Assembly (NCBI GenBank): GCA_031383745.1 | Contig: JANMZX010000199.1 | Span: 1-11,833 of the forward strand | Length of the DNA stretch: 11,833 nt | Source: CAISIP01 sp031383745 | GTDB taxonomy: Bacteria > Pseudomonadota > Gammaproteobacteria > Burkholderiales > Burkholderiaceae_C | Direction of reading: 5' to 3' | Part shown: one piece after another, positions 6,297 to 11,833 of the stretch | Numbering within the stretch: position 1 is the stretch's first letter | Layout: each line of letters opens with the position of its first letter | The notes under the pieces: model-generated | The model's input: the letters and a program-made list of their open reading frames with translations, nothing else | Told to the model about the DNA's origin: nothing | Database searches by the model: none | Made by a program: the position numbers and the translations under genes

Positions 6297-6641
6297 TCAG
6301 GCGCCGGAGGCCGGCGGGCTTGCATCGGCCTTCTTGGCCGGGCCGGGATCGGGTTTCTTGGCCTCGGAACCGGTATCGGGTTTGGCGTCGGGTTTGGCGT
6401 CGGGCTTCGCGTCACCGCCTTCGGCAGGTTTGTCGCCTGCCGCCGGTGCCGGCGCGCCGCTGCCCTTGAAGTCGGTGGCGTACCAGCCCGAGCCCTTGAG
6501 CTGGAAGCCCGCTGCCGTCAGTTGCTTCTTGAACGCCGGCGCGCCACACGAAGGGCAGTCGGACAAGGGCGCGTCGGAGAGCTTCTGCAGCACGTCCTTG
6601 GCAAAGCCGCAGGAATCACATTTGTAGGCGTAGATGGGCAT
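6297..6641 (-). CDS. FmdB/CxxC zinc-ribbon regulatory-type protein with Lys-Pro-Asp tail
   Basis: A 114-residue protein. The N-terminal half is an FmdB-family zinc ribbon starting MPIYAYKC, with zinc ligands Cys8, Cys11, Cys29 and Cys32, then the conserved GFQLKGSGWYATDF (45-58). The tail from about residue 61 is low-complexity, rich in Ala, Pro, Lys, Asp and Gly, and contains a tandem AKPD repeat (78-89). The family is named after a putative regulator of formamide metabolism, but no general function is proven. A perfect TATAAT box and a leader hairpin lie upstream, and no Shine-Dalgarno sequence is visible before the ATG. It is the first gene of the apparent fmdB-DUF502-aspS unit. The tail is probably disordered. 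Confidence 0.9.
   Translation of the reverse strand: MPIYAYKCDSCGFAKDVLQKLSDAPLSDCPSCGAPAFKKQLTAAGFQLKGSGWYATDFKGSGAPAPAAGDKPAEGGDAKPDAKPDAKPDTGSEAKKPDPGPAKKADASPPASGA
6376..6411 (-). repeat. Three 12-bp tandem repeats coding for the AKPD tail
   Basis: Units lie at 6376-6387, 6388-6399 and 6400-6411, with plus-strand consensus TCGGGTTTGGCG. The first two are identical and the third has two changes. The period is a multiple of three, so copy-number change would lengthen or shorten the AKPD tail of the FmdB protein without a frameshift. Confidence 0.8.
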
Positions 6642-6654
6642 GGTGCTGGGGGGT

Positions 6655-6677
6655 GGTTCTTGCGAATTGCAAAAACC
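6655..6677 (-). promoter_or_regulatory. Leader hairpin upstream of fmdB
   Basis: Arms at 6655-6663 and 6669-6677 form a 9-bp stem with one G-U pair on the minus-strand transcript, closed by a 5-nt loop at 6664-6668. It starts 4 nt after the TATAAT box, so it would lie at or very near the 5' end of the transcript. No T-run follows it, so it is not a terminator. A 5'-terminal stem of this kind can protect mRNA, or the site could be bound as a DNA palindrome (its core reads TTGC-N5-GCAA). The structure is seen; the role is inferred. Confidence 0.45.
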
Positions 6678-6681
6678 TTCA

Positions 6682-6687
6682 ATTATA
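6682..6687 (-). promoter_or_regulatory. Probable -10 box for the fmdB-DUF502-aspS unit
   Basis: The minus strand reads a perfect TATAAT in the 72 bp gap between ubiB and fmdB, about 40 nt before the fmdB ATG. It stands out against very GC-rich surroundings. No good -35 hexamer is found 16-18 nt further upstream, and there is no TGn extension, so an activator may be needed. A 5-bp GC hairpin (6696-6700 with 6705-6709) sits just after the ubiB stop but lacks a T-run. Confidence 0.5.
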
Positions 6688-6713
6688 GAGAGGCGGCGCG
6701 TGGCCGCGCAGCG

Positions 6714-8279
6714 CTAGAAGATCCGGATGCGCACAATGAACTGCATGGCCACCAGTCCGAGCGCAAAACCGACGCCGCCGTAGACCAGGCCCTGCAGCAG
6801 GCGGTTGGTGCGCCGCTGCTCCACCAGCAACTCGTCGAGTTCGCGCTTGAGCCCATTGGGCCGCTGCCGCAGGAAATCGTGCAGCAGCCGCGGCAGCTCG
6901 GGCACGAGCTTGGCATACCGCGGCGCCTCTTCCTTGAGCTGGTCCCACAGTTTCTGCGGCCCGACCTGATCGATCATCCAGGTCTCCAGGAATGGCTTGG
7001 CGCTGTTCCAGAGGTCCAGGTCCGGATCGAGCTCCCGCCCGAGGCCTTCGATGTTGAGCAGGGTCTTCTGCAGCAGCACGAGCTGCGGCTGGATTTCGAC
7101 GTGAAACCGGCGCGAGGTCTGAAACAGCCGCATCAGCACCATGCCGAGCGAGATTTCCTTCAGCGGCCGGTCGAAATAGGGCTCGCACACGGACCGCACC
7201 GCGCCCTCGAGTTCGTCCACCCGGGTGCCGGGCGGCACCCATCCGGACTCGATGTGCAGCTCGGCGACCCGCTTGTAATCGCGTCGGAAGAACGCGGTGA
7301 AGTTCTGCGCCAGGTATTCCTTGTCGGACTCGGTGAGCGTGCCCACGATGCCGAAGTCCAGCGAGATGTACCGCCCGAAGGTCGCCGGGTCGACGCTGAC
7401 CTGGATGTTGCCGGGGTGCATGTCGGCGTGGAAGAACCCGTCGCGAAATACCTGCGTGAAAAACAGGGTGACGCCGTCGCGGGCCAGCTTGGGGATGTCG
7501 ACCCCGGCTTCGCGCAGGCGGGCGACCTGGCTGATGGGAATGCCCCGCATGCGCTCCATCACGATCACATCGGGGCTGCAGTAGTCCCAGTACATCTCAG
7601 GGATCAGTACCAGGTCCAGGCCGGCCATGTTCCGGCGCAACTGCGCGGCGCAGGCGGCCTCGCGCACCAGATCGAGTTCGTCGTGCAGGTACTTGTCGAA
7701 TTCGGCCACCACCTCGCGTGGCTTGAGCCGCTTGCCGTCGGCCGACAGGCTCTCGACCCAGCCCGCCATCATCCGCATCAGGCCCAGATCCTTCTCGATG
7801 GCGGGCAACATGCCAGGCCTCAGCACCTTGACCGCGACGTCGCGCTCCCGCCCGGTGCGGTCCTTGAGCACGGCGAAATGCACCTGGGCGATGGAGGCAC
7901 TTGCCACCGGCTCGCGCTCGAACGACGAAAAGATCTCGCCAATCGGCTTGCGGAATGCGCGCTCGATCGAGGCCACCGCAATATCCGAACCGAATGGCGG
8001 CACGCGGTCCTGCAGGCGGGCCAGTTCGTCGGAAATATCGACTGGCAGCAGGTCGCGCCGGGTGGACAGCACCTGCCCGAATTTCACGAATATCGGCCCC
8101 AGGCTTTCGAGGGCCTGGCGCAAGCGCTGCCCGCGCGGCGCATCCAGCCTGCGGCCGACCGAGACGACACGCGCCAGCACACGCAGCCAAGGCTTGTCAA
8201 AACTGTTCAGGAACAGCTCATCGAGTCCGAAGCGCAACACCACCCATGCGATGAAGAACCCGCGGAACAGACGCCTCAT
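6714..8279 (-). CDS. ubiB: Ubiquinone biosynthesis atypical kinase/ATPase UbiB
   Basis: A 521-residue ABC1/ADCK/UbiB protein needed for ubiquinone synthesis, thought to act as an ATPase that helps handle lipophilic intermediates at the inner membrane. Family hallmarks are present: KFGQ at 66-69 in the KxGQ signature, the Ala-rich loop ASASIAQVH (126-134) in place of a Gly-rich loop, the ATP-binding Lys151 in VAVKV, DELDLVREA (200-208), HADMHPGN (284-291) and DFG (308-310). The C-terminus (about 494-521) is a hydrophobic segment ending in basic residues, a membrane anchor. It is slightly shorter than E. coli UbiB (about 546). Its ATG overlaps the ubiJ stop (ATGA), as expected for a tight ubiJ-ubiB unit. 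The annotation is secure. Confidence 0.97.
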   Translation of the reverse strand: MRRLFRGFFIAWVVLRFGLDELFLNSFDKPWLRVLARVVSVGRRLDAPRGQRLRQALESLGPIFVKFGQVLSTRRDLLPVDISDELARLQDRVPPFGSDIAVASIERAFRKPIGEIFSSFEREPVASASIAQVHFAVLKDRTGRERDVAVKVLRPGMLPAIEKDLGLMRMMAGWVESLSADGKRLKPREVVAEFDKYLHDELDLVREAACAAQLRRNMAGLDLVLIPEMYWDYCSPDVIVMERMRGIPISQVARLREAGVDIPKLARDGVTLFFTQVFRDGFFHADMHPGNIQVSVDPATFGRYISLDFGIVGTLTESDKEYLAQNFTAFFRRDYKRVAELHIESGWVPPGTRVDELEGAVRSVCEPYFDRPLKEISLGMVLMRLFQTSRRFHVEIQPQLVLLQKTLLNIEGLGRELDPDLDLWNSAKPFLETWMIDQVGPQKLWDQLKEEAPRYAKLVPELPRLLHDFLRQRPNGLKRELDELLVEQRRTNRLLQGLVYGGVGFALGLVAMQFIVRIRIF

Positions 8280-8830
8280 GGCGTGGCGCCGGGCGGGGTG
8301 GTGCCGGGTACCTTGCCGGCGCCCGCAAACCTGCGTACCGCGTCCATCATGCGGCCGGCGACCTGGCCCAGCGTGTGCGCCGGGCCGTCCCCGATGATGC
8401 GCGACAGGTCGTCTTCGATATCCCAGCGCACATTGTCAACTAGCCAGTTGACGTCGGCTGCGAGTTGTACGTCGCCTTCGATACGTACAGGTGGCCGGTC
8501 GCCGCGCACCAGGGTCTGCAGGATGGAACTGGCGGACCCATCCACCAGTGTCAGGCTCAGCTGGGGCGTAGCCCCGGGCGCGGCCAGGTCCAGCAGGCCC
8601 GCGGGCGTGACCAGGAACCCCATCGAAAACGGCTGCCACTGGAACAGCAACACACTGCCCTTTTGCCGTGCGAGCCGCTCGGTGGCCGCCTGTTCCTGCA
8701 TCAACACATGGTTGAGCAGCAGCACGATGCGCCGCTGTGCCTCATCCACCGCCCAGGGCGGTGGGGGAACGCGAGTGAAGAGTTGCCGGGCGAGGGTCTC
8801 GACCAATTGAAACGGGGACTGTATTGCCAT
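8276..8830 (-). CDS. ubiJ: UbiJ-like SCP2-domain ubiquinone biosynthesis accessory protein
   Basis: A 184-residue protein at the ubiJ position directly before ubiB. UbiJ is an accessory factor whose SCP2-type domain binds lipid intermediates within the soluble Ubi metabolon. The sequence fits weakly conserved SCP2/UbiJ features: a predicted N-terminal helical stretch (about 24-58), then a beta-rich core with the family-like RIEGDVQLAADVNWLVDNV (116-134) and WDIEDDLSRIIGD (136-148), and a C-terminal helix followed by a Gly/Pro-rich tail. The overlap with ubiB is 4 bp. The gap to the upstream Tim44-like gene is 58 bp and contains a 7-bp hairpin. GGGG about 4 nt before the ATG is a poor ribosome-binding site. 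Primary similarity in this family is low, so the call rests on context as well as sequence. Confidence 0.85.
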   Translation of the reverse strand: MAIQSPFQLVETLARQLFTRVPPPPWAVDEAQRRIVLLLNHVLMQEQAATERLARQKGSVLLFQWQPFSMGFLVTPAGLLDLAAPGATPQLSLTLVDGSASSILQTLVRGDRPPVRIEGDVQLAADVNWLVDNVRWDIEDDLSRIIGDGPAHTLGQVAGRMMDAVRRFAGAGKVPGTTPPGATP

Positions 8831-8853
8831 AGACCCCGATTATTCCCGCAATC

Positions 8854-8874
8854 ACCGCGCCCGACGCGCGCGGT
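8854..8874 (-). other. 7-bp GC hairpin between the Tim44-like gene and ubiJ
   Basis: ACCGCGC (8854-8860) pairs perfectly with GCGCGGT (8868-8874) around a 7-nt loop. No T-run follows on either strand, so a Rho-independent terminator is unlikely. It may separate the two messages by processing, or be a chance GC palindrome. Confidence 0.3.
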
Positions 8875-8888
8875 AGTGAAGGGTGCCC

Positions 8889-9881
8889 CTACTGCAGGGC
8901 CTGTACACCCGCCACCAGCCAACCGCTGGAGCCGGATTTGGGTTTGGTCATGTTCCAGACTTCGCGGAATGGCCTGGGTCCGGCCGAGGCGTCTTCGCGG
9001 ATCATTCCGGAAAACTCCACGCTGGCCATGTAGTCGCCGCCCAGGTCCTCGATACCGAGCAGGCTGGCGTCGATCATCACGACGTCGGTATGGTTCGCAG
9101 GGCCGCCGGTGTGGGCCTCGCGGTCCGCCAGCTGGGCCCTGATTTCACCGAGCATGTCATCGGTCATCATGGCGCGCAGGGACTGGATGTCGGACTTGTC
9201 CCAGGCGGCCTGCAAGGTCACGAAATTGTTCTTGGCAGCCTTGAGGAAACCCTCCGAATCGAAGCCCTCCGGTACACCCCAGTTCTGGGAGCCGGACAAC
9301 GCAGACCCGATCATGGAACGCGACGTGGACGTGTTGCCCAACGGTTCCAGCGCCGCCATGGCGCTACTGCGTTCCCAGGGACGGGCCGACGCGTCGTTGC
9401 CGACATTTTCCGGTCGGTAGGGCTTGGGTTCCAACGCTGGTGCGCCACCCGCGCCCTGGAAAGCGAACGGTGTAGTGCCGGAAGACGCCGACGCGTTGCG
9501 GCGACTGCGCATGAACCAGCCTACCGCCATCATCACCGCCAGCGCCAGCAGGGCGAACATGAGCACCTGGCCGAATGCCTCTCCCAGGCCCAGCGAGTGC
9601 GCCAGCCAGGCCAGGCCCAGGCCAGCCGCCAGGCCGCCCAGCATGGCGCCCCAGGGCCGCTTGGGCGCCGCGGCGGCAGGTGGTGCAGCGGGCGCCGCAG
9701 GTTTGGCCGCCGCGTTGGTGGCGCCTTGTGCCGGACCGGACGGCGCCTGTGGTGATGCCTCGCGCTGTGTCACATTGCCGGACTGCTTGCCGACCGATCG
9801 GCCGCCACCCAGTCGCGCCGCATCCGCCCCCAGGCTCGTCAGAGTCAGCATCACCGCCGCGGCCAAAGTCCAGTATTTCAT
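8889..9881 (-). CDS. Tim44-like domain protein with signal peptide and membrane segments
   Basis: A 330-residue exported or membrane protein. Residues 1-22 form a signal peptide (MKYWTLAAAVMLTLTSLGADA), followed by a Gly-rich patch and an Ala/Pro-rich linker (about 43-75). Two hydrophobic stretches follow, a Gly-rich one at about 78-98 and another at about 103-124 ending in FMRSRR. The C-terminal Tim44-like domain spans about 205-330, with FLKAAKNNFVTLQAAWDKSD at 212-231 and a final FREVWNMTK...WLVAGVQ. This fold resembles mitochondrial Tim44 and the NTF2-like family. The start at 9881 is chosen because AGGAG lies 5 nt upstream and a signal peptide begins there; an in-frame ATG at 10007 would run into ubiE. 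It sits between ubiE and ubiJ, where E. coli has no gene. Function in bacteria is unknown; a quinone- or membrane-linked role is inferred from position. Confidence 0.88.
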   Translation of the reverse strand: MKYWTLAAAVMLTLTSLGADAARLGGGRSVGKQSGNVTQREASPQAPSGPAQGATNAAAKPAAPAAPPAAAAPKRPWGAMLGGLAAGLGLAWLAHSLGLGEAFGQVLMFALLALAVMMAVGWFMRSRRNASASSGTTPFAFQGAGGAPALEPKPYRPENVGNDASARPWERSSAMAALEPLGNTSTSRSMIGSALSGSQNWGVPEGFDSEGFLKAAKNNFVTLQAAWDKSDIQSLRAMMTDDMLGEIRAQLADREAHTGGPANHTDVVMIDASLLGIEDLGGDYMASVEFSGMIREDASAGPRPFREVWNMTKPKSGSSGWLVAGVQALQ

Positions 9882-9886
9882 ACAAG

Positions 9887-9891
9887 CTCCT
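9887..9891 (-). promoter_or_regulatory. Ribosome-binding site fixing the Tim44-like gene start
   Basis: AGGAG on the minus strand lies 5 nt before the ATG at 9881. This is the strongest Shine-Dalgarno match in the window and rules in favour of the signal-peptide start over the ATG at 10007. Confidence 0.75.
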
Positions 9892-9933
9892 GAAGCGCAG
9901 ACTCGCTGCGAAACGCCATTGATTCCTGCCCCG

Positions 9934-10665
9934 TCAGCATTTGATTCCAACATGCAACGCCACCATGCCGCCGGTGAGGTTGTGGTAATCCACATGACCA
10001 AAGCCACTATTGACCATCAGGGTTTTGAGTTCCTCCTGGCCGGGATGCATGCGGATCGACTCGGCAAGGTAGCGGTAGCTGGCCTCGTCCTTGGCCACCC
10101 ACCGCCCGAGTTGTGGCAGCACCTTGAAAGAGTACCAGTCGTAGGCCTTCTCGAGCGGCTTGGCCACGCGTGAGAACTCCAGTACCAGCAACTTGCCGCC
10201 GGGCTTGAGGACGCGGCACATCTCGGCCAGCGCAATGTCCTTGTGCGTCATGTTGCGCAATCCGAACGCGACACTGACCACATCGAACTGCCCGGACGTG
10301 AACGGGAGTTTTTCACCGTCGCACACGGCGACGTCCAGTGCATACCCGGCGTCCAGCAGACGGTCGCGGCCGTGGCGCAGCATGGCCTCGTTGATGTCGG
10401 TCAGCACCACCCGACCGTTGCGACCGACCCGGCGGGCAAATGCAAGCGCCAGATCCCCGGTACCACCCGCAATGTCGAGCACCTGCGCACCCTCGCGCAC
10501 GTTGGCCACCATGACCGCATACGCCTTCCACGCGCGGTGCAGGCCGGCTGACATCAGGTCATTCATCACATCGTATCTGGGAGCCACCGAATCGAACACG
10601 CCACGAACCCGGCGGGCCTTGTCGGCCTCGTCAACGGATTCATAACCAAAATGCGTGGTGCTCAT
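9934..10665 (-). CDS. ubiE: Ubiquinone/menaquinone C-methyltransferase UbiE
   Basis: A SAM-dependent methyltransferase that adds the C-methyl group in ubiquinone (and, where present, menaquinone) synthesis. With the start at 10665 it has 243 residues. Clear family motifs are THFGYESV (4-11), SVAPRYDVMNDLMSAG (26-41), the SAM loop LDIAGGTGDLA (63-73), FGLRNMTHKD (134-143), RVLKPGGKLLVLEFS (151-165), and SYRYLAESIRMHPGQEEL near 196-213, close to E. coli UbiE throughout. A TTG nine bases upstream (10674) is also possible, but the ATG matches the usual family start. It is preceded by a 120 bp gap after the DUF971 gene, which may hold its promoter, although none is recognisable. It is followed after 52 bp by the Tim44-like gene, then ubiJ and ubiB. 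Confidence 0.97.
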   Translation of the reverse strand: MSTTHFGYESVDEADKARRVRGVFDSVAPRYDVMNDLMSAGLHRAWKAYAVMVANVREGAQVLDIAGGTGDLALAFARRVGRNGRVVLTDINEAMLRHGRDRLLDAGYALDVAVCDGEKLPFTSGQFDVVSVAFGLRNMTHKDIALAEMCRVLKPGGKLLVLEFSRVAKPLEKAYDWYSFKVLPQLGRWVAKDEASYRYLAESIRMHPGQEELKTLMVNSGFGHVDYHNLTGGMVALHVGIKC

Positions 10666-10698
10666 GGCCGTCAATGCTAGTCCGGAAAATGGCCGGTC

Positions 10699-10716
10699 CC
10701 CGGCAAACCCGGCAAA
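10699..10716. repeat. Tandem 9-bp repeat in the ubiE upstream region
   Basis: CCCGGCAAA occurs twice in direct succession (10699-10707 and 10708-10716) between the DUF971 gene and ubiE. It could be a small tandem duplication or part of a regulatory site. No function can be read from the sequence. Confidence 0.4.
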
Positions 10717-10759
10717 GTGGCGGGGAATCTGTGGCGATTTTGATGAAATGCCGCGGTCA

Positions 10760-10779
10760 CGGGCGTGCCGCGACGCCCG
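10760..10779 (-). terminator. Possible weak terminator hairpin after the DUF971 gene
   Basis: CGGGCGT (10760-10766) and ACGCCCG (10773-10779) form a perfect 7-bp stem with a 6-nt loop, starting 6 bp past the DUF971 stop. The tract that follows on the minus strand (TGACCGCGGCATTTCATC) has only a short T run, so intrinsic termination would be weak. The position at a gene end makes it the best terminator-like structure in the window. Confidence 0.3.
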
Positions 10780-10785
10780 CCCGCG

Positions 10786-11199
10786 TCAATGGCTGGCGCA
10801 ACCGTGGCCTGCGGCCTGCGGCATGTCGGCATCGCGATCGACGCCTGCAGCTTCCAGGCGCGATGCGTACTGGGCCCAGAGGTCCTTCTCACGCGACCCG
10901 AGGAAATACAGGTAGTCCCAGGAATAGATCCCGGTGTCGTGACCGTCCGAAAAGCGCGGTTGCACGGCGTAGTTGCCGACCGGCTCGAGCGCCTCCAGAT
11001 CGACCCCGCGCTTGCCGGTCTGCAGCACCTCCTGCCCCGGTCCGTGTCCCTGGACTTCGGCGGACGGAGAATAGATCCGCATCAGTTCGAATGGGATGCG
11101 AAACGATGCGCCGTCGGAAAAGCTGACTTCCAGCACCCTGGACTGGCCGTGCACCGTGATCGACTGGGGGGTGGGTGTATCCGGTTTCAGACCTGCCAT
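10786..11199 (-). CDS. DUF971 family protein (gamma-butyrobetaine hydroxylase-like N-terminal domain)
   Basis: A 137-residue protein formed by one DUF971 domain. This small domain also occurs at the N-terminus of gamma-butyrobetaine hydroxylases and in some proteins linked to Fe-S or Mrp/ApbC functions. Typical motifs are visible: FELMRIYSPSAEVQGHG (37-53) and FSDGHDTGIYSWDYLY (83-98). The C-terminus ends in GHGCASH, a His/Cys tail that could bind metal. The ATG at 11199 is chosen because the domain begins shortly after it and AGGAG lies 10 nt upstream; in-frame extension to 11280 would overlap the preceding gene. It begins 34 bp after the oxidoreductase stop and lies 120 bp before ubiE. The molecular function is unknown. 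Confidence 0.87.
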   Translation of the reverse strand: MAGLKPDTPTPQSITVHGQSRVLEVSFSDGASFRIPFELMRIYSPSAEVQGHGPGQEVLQTGKRGVDLEALEPVGNYAVQPRFSDGHDTGIYSWDYLYFLGSREKDLWAQYASRLEAAGVDRDADMPQAAGHGCASH

Positions 11200-11233
11200 G
11201 GCGTTGTGACTCCTGTTGTGGCGAACCGCGACG

Positions 11234-11833
11234 TTACACCAATACCCGCTCGATGCCGCCGGCGTTGGCGACAGCCACATAGTCCTCCAGCCACTTCGGC
11301 CCGAGAATGCGGCTGGCCATCTCCACGACGATGTAGTCGGCTTGCAGCAGGCCGTTCTGCAAATCGTCTCCGTAGCGCGTCAAGCCCTGCAGGCAACTCG
11401 GGCAGGAGGTGAGGATCTTGATGTCGGCCTGCGGCCCGACGGCACCGGTCTGCCGCAACCTGGCAGCGTCGCCACGGAGTTCCTCTTCCTTGCGAAACCG
11501 GATCTGGGTCGAGATGTCAGGCCGTGTCACGCCCAGGGTTCCGCTTTCGCCGCAGCAGCGCTTGCTTTCCAGCACGTTGCCGGGGTTGTCCCCGCCGACG
11601 AGTGCCTTGACCGTCTTCATCGGCTCCTGCAGCTTCATCGGGCTGTGGCAGGGGTCGTGGTACAGGTAGGCTCCGGCGGACGCCGCGTCCAGGCGGATCC
11701 CCTTCTCGAGCAGGTATTCGTGGATGTCGATGATCCGGCAGCCGGGGAAGATATCCTCGAACTTGTAGCCCTGCAGCTGGTCGTAGCAGGTGCCGCAGCT
11801 CACCACCACGGTGCGGATGTCGAGGTAGTTCAG
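11234..11833 (-). CDS. Large FAD/Fe-S oxidoreductase, C-terminal fragment with CCG-type cysteine-rich domain
   Basis: The 3' end of a gene cut by the window edge. The frame is open to position 11833, giving 199 residues starting LNYLDIRTVVVSCGTC. The cysteine-rich region has SCGTC (12-16), DPCHSP (Cys62), CCGESGT (93-99) and SCPSC (143-147). This is the arrangement of the CCG domain of heterodisulfide reductase subunit B, glycolate oxidase GlcF and related lactate dehydrogenase subunits, which binds an unusual Fe-S cluster. It closely resembles my memory of the C-terminus of the roughly 1,280-residue FAD/FMN-binding oxidoreductases (DUF3683/DUF3400) of betaproteobacteria, whose upstream part would carry the FAD-linked oxidase and 4Fe-4S domains. 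Substrate is unknown; a 2-hydroxy acid such as D-lactate is a family-level guess. The first visible codons are internal, so no start is claimed. Confidence 0.85.
   Translation of the reverse strand: MNYLDIRTVVVSCGTCYDQLQGYKFEDIFPGCRIIDIHEYLLEKGIRLDAASAGAYLYHDPCHSPMKLQEPMKTVKALVGGDNPGNVLESKRCCGESGTLGVTRPDISTQIRFRKEEELRGDAARLRQTGAVGPQADIKILTSCPSCLQGLTRYGDDLQNGLLQADYIVVEMASRILGPKWLEDYVAVANAGGIERVLV

Noticed and set aside
5814..8810. A 998-residue plus-strand open frame
   Set aside because: It lies antisense to DUF502, fmdB, ubiB and ubiJ, which have unmistakable family motifs. The product is rich in His, Gln, Arg and Ala with no recognisable domain, as expected when a GC-rich gene is read on the opposite strand with few stops.
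9882..10007. A longer Tim44-like protein starting at 10007
   Set aside because: It would overlap the end of ubiE and bury the signal peptide. AGGAG directly before the ATG at 9881 supports the shorter form.
1..11833. A novel defence, mobile or biosynthetic system
   Set aside because: No integrase, transposase, repeat array, toxin-antitoxin pair, tRNA-flanked island or composition shift was seen. Nearly all genes belong to conserved housekeeping families in tight same-strand order.

Overview
This 11.8 kb window is GC-rich and every credible gene lies on the minus strand, so the genes read from right to left. The protein families and gene order fit a betaproteobacterium of the order Burkholderiales, most likely Comamonadaceae. 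That placement comes from remembered similarity and synteny and has not been searched. There are no tRNA, rRNA, mobile-element or CRISPR signals and no broken genes. Coding density is very high: the longest gap is about 120 bp.

In the direction of transcription the window holds four blocks. (1) At the right edge is the C-terminal end of a large FAD/Fe-S oxidoreductase with a cysteine-rich CCG-type domain, followed by a DUF971 protein. (2) A ubiquinone-biosynthesis block follows: ubiE (C-methyltransferase), a secreted or membrane Tim44-like protein, ubiJ (SCP2-type lipid-binding accessory factor) and ubiB (ABC1/ADCK-type atypical kinase). The last two overlap by ATGA. (3) Next come an FmdB-family zinc-ribbon protein, a DUF502 inner-membrane protein and aspS. 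A perfect TATAAT box and a 9-bp leader hairpin precede fmdB. (4) The left part holds nudB, a ybhP-like endonuclease/exonuclease/phosphatase (EEP) protein, clsB (cardiolipin synthase), folE (GTP cyclohydrolase I) and a short BLUF blue-light sensor. nudB and ybhP overlap by ATGA, and the BLUF gene starts 4 nt after the folE stop.

Functionally this is a conserved housekeeping neighbourhood covering quinone synthesis, aspartyl-tRNA supply, the first two steps of folate synthesis (FolE makes 7,8-dihydroneopterin triphosphate and NudB removes pyrophosphate from it) and phospholipid synthesis. I see no phage-defence, toxin or secondary-metabolite system. The items most worth a second look are the tight coupling of a blue-light sensor to folE, the Tim44-like protein inside the ubi cluster, the ybhP-clsB pair, and the structured leader of the fmdB-DUF502-aspS unit.

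Start codons were revised where alignment or ribosome-binding sites argued for it (ybhP, clsB, aspS, the Tim44-like gene, ubiE and the DUF971 gene). The alternatives are stated in each entry.
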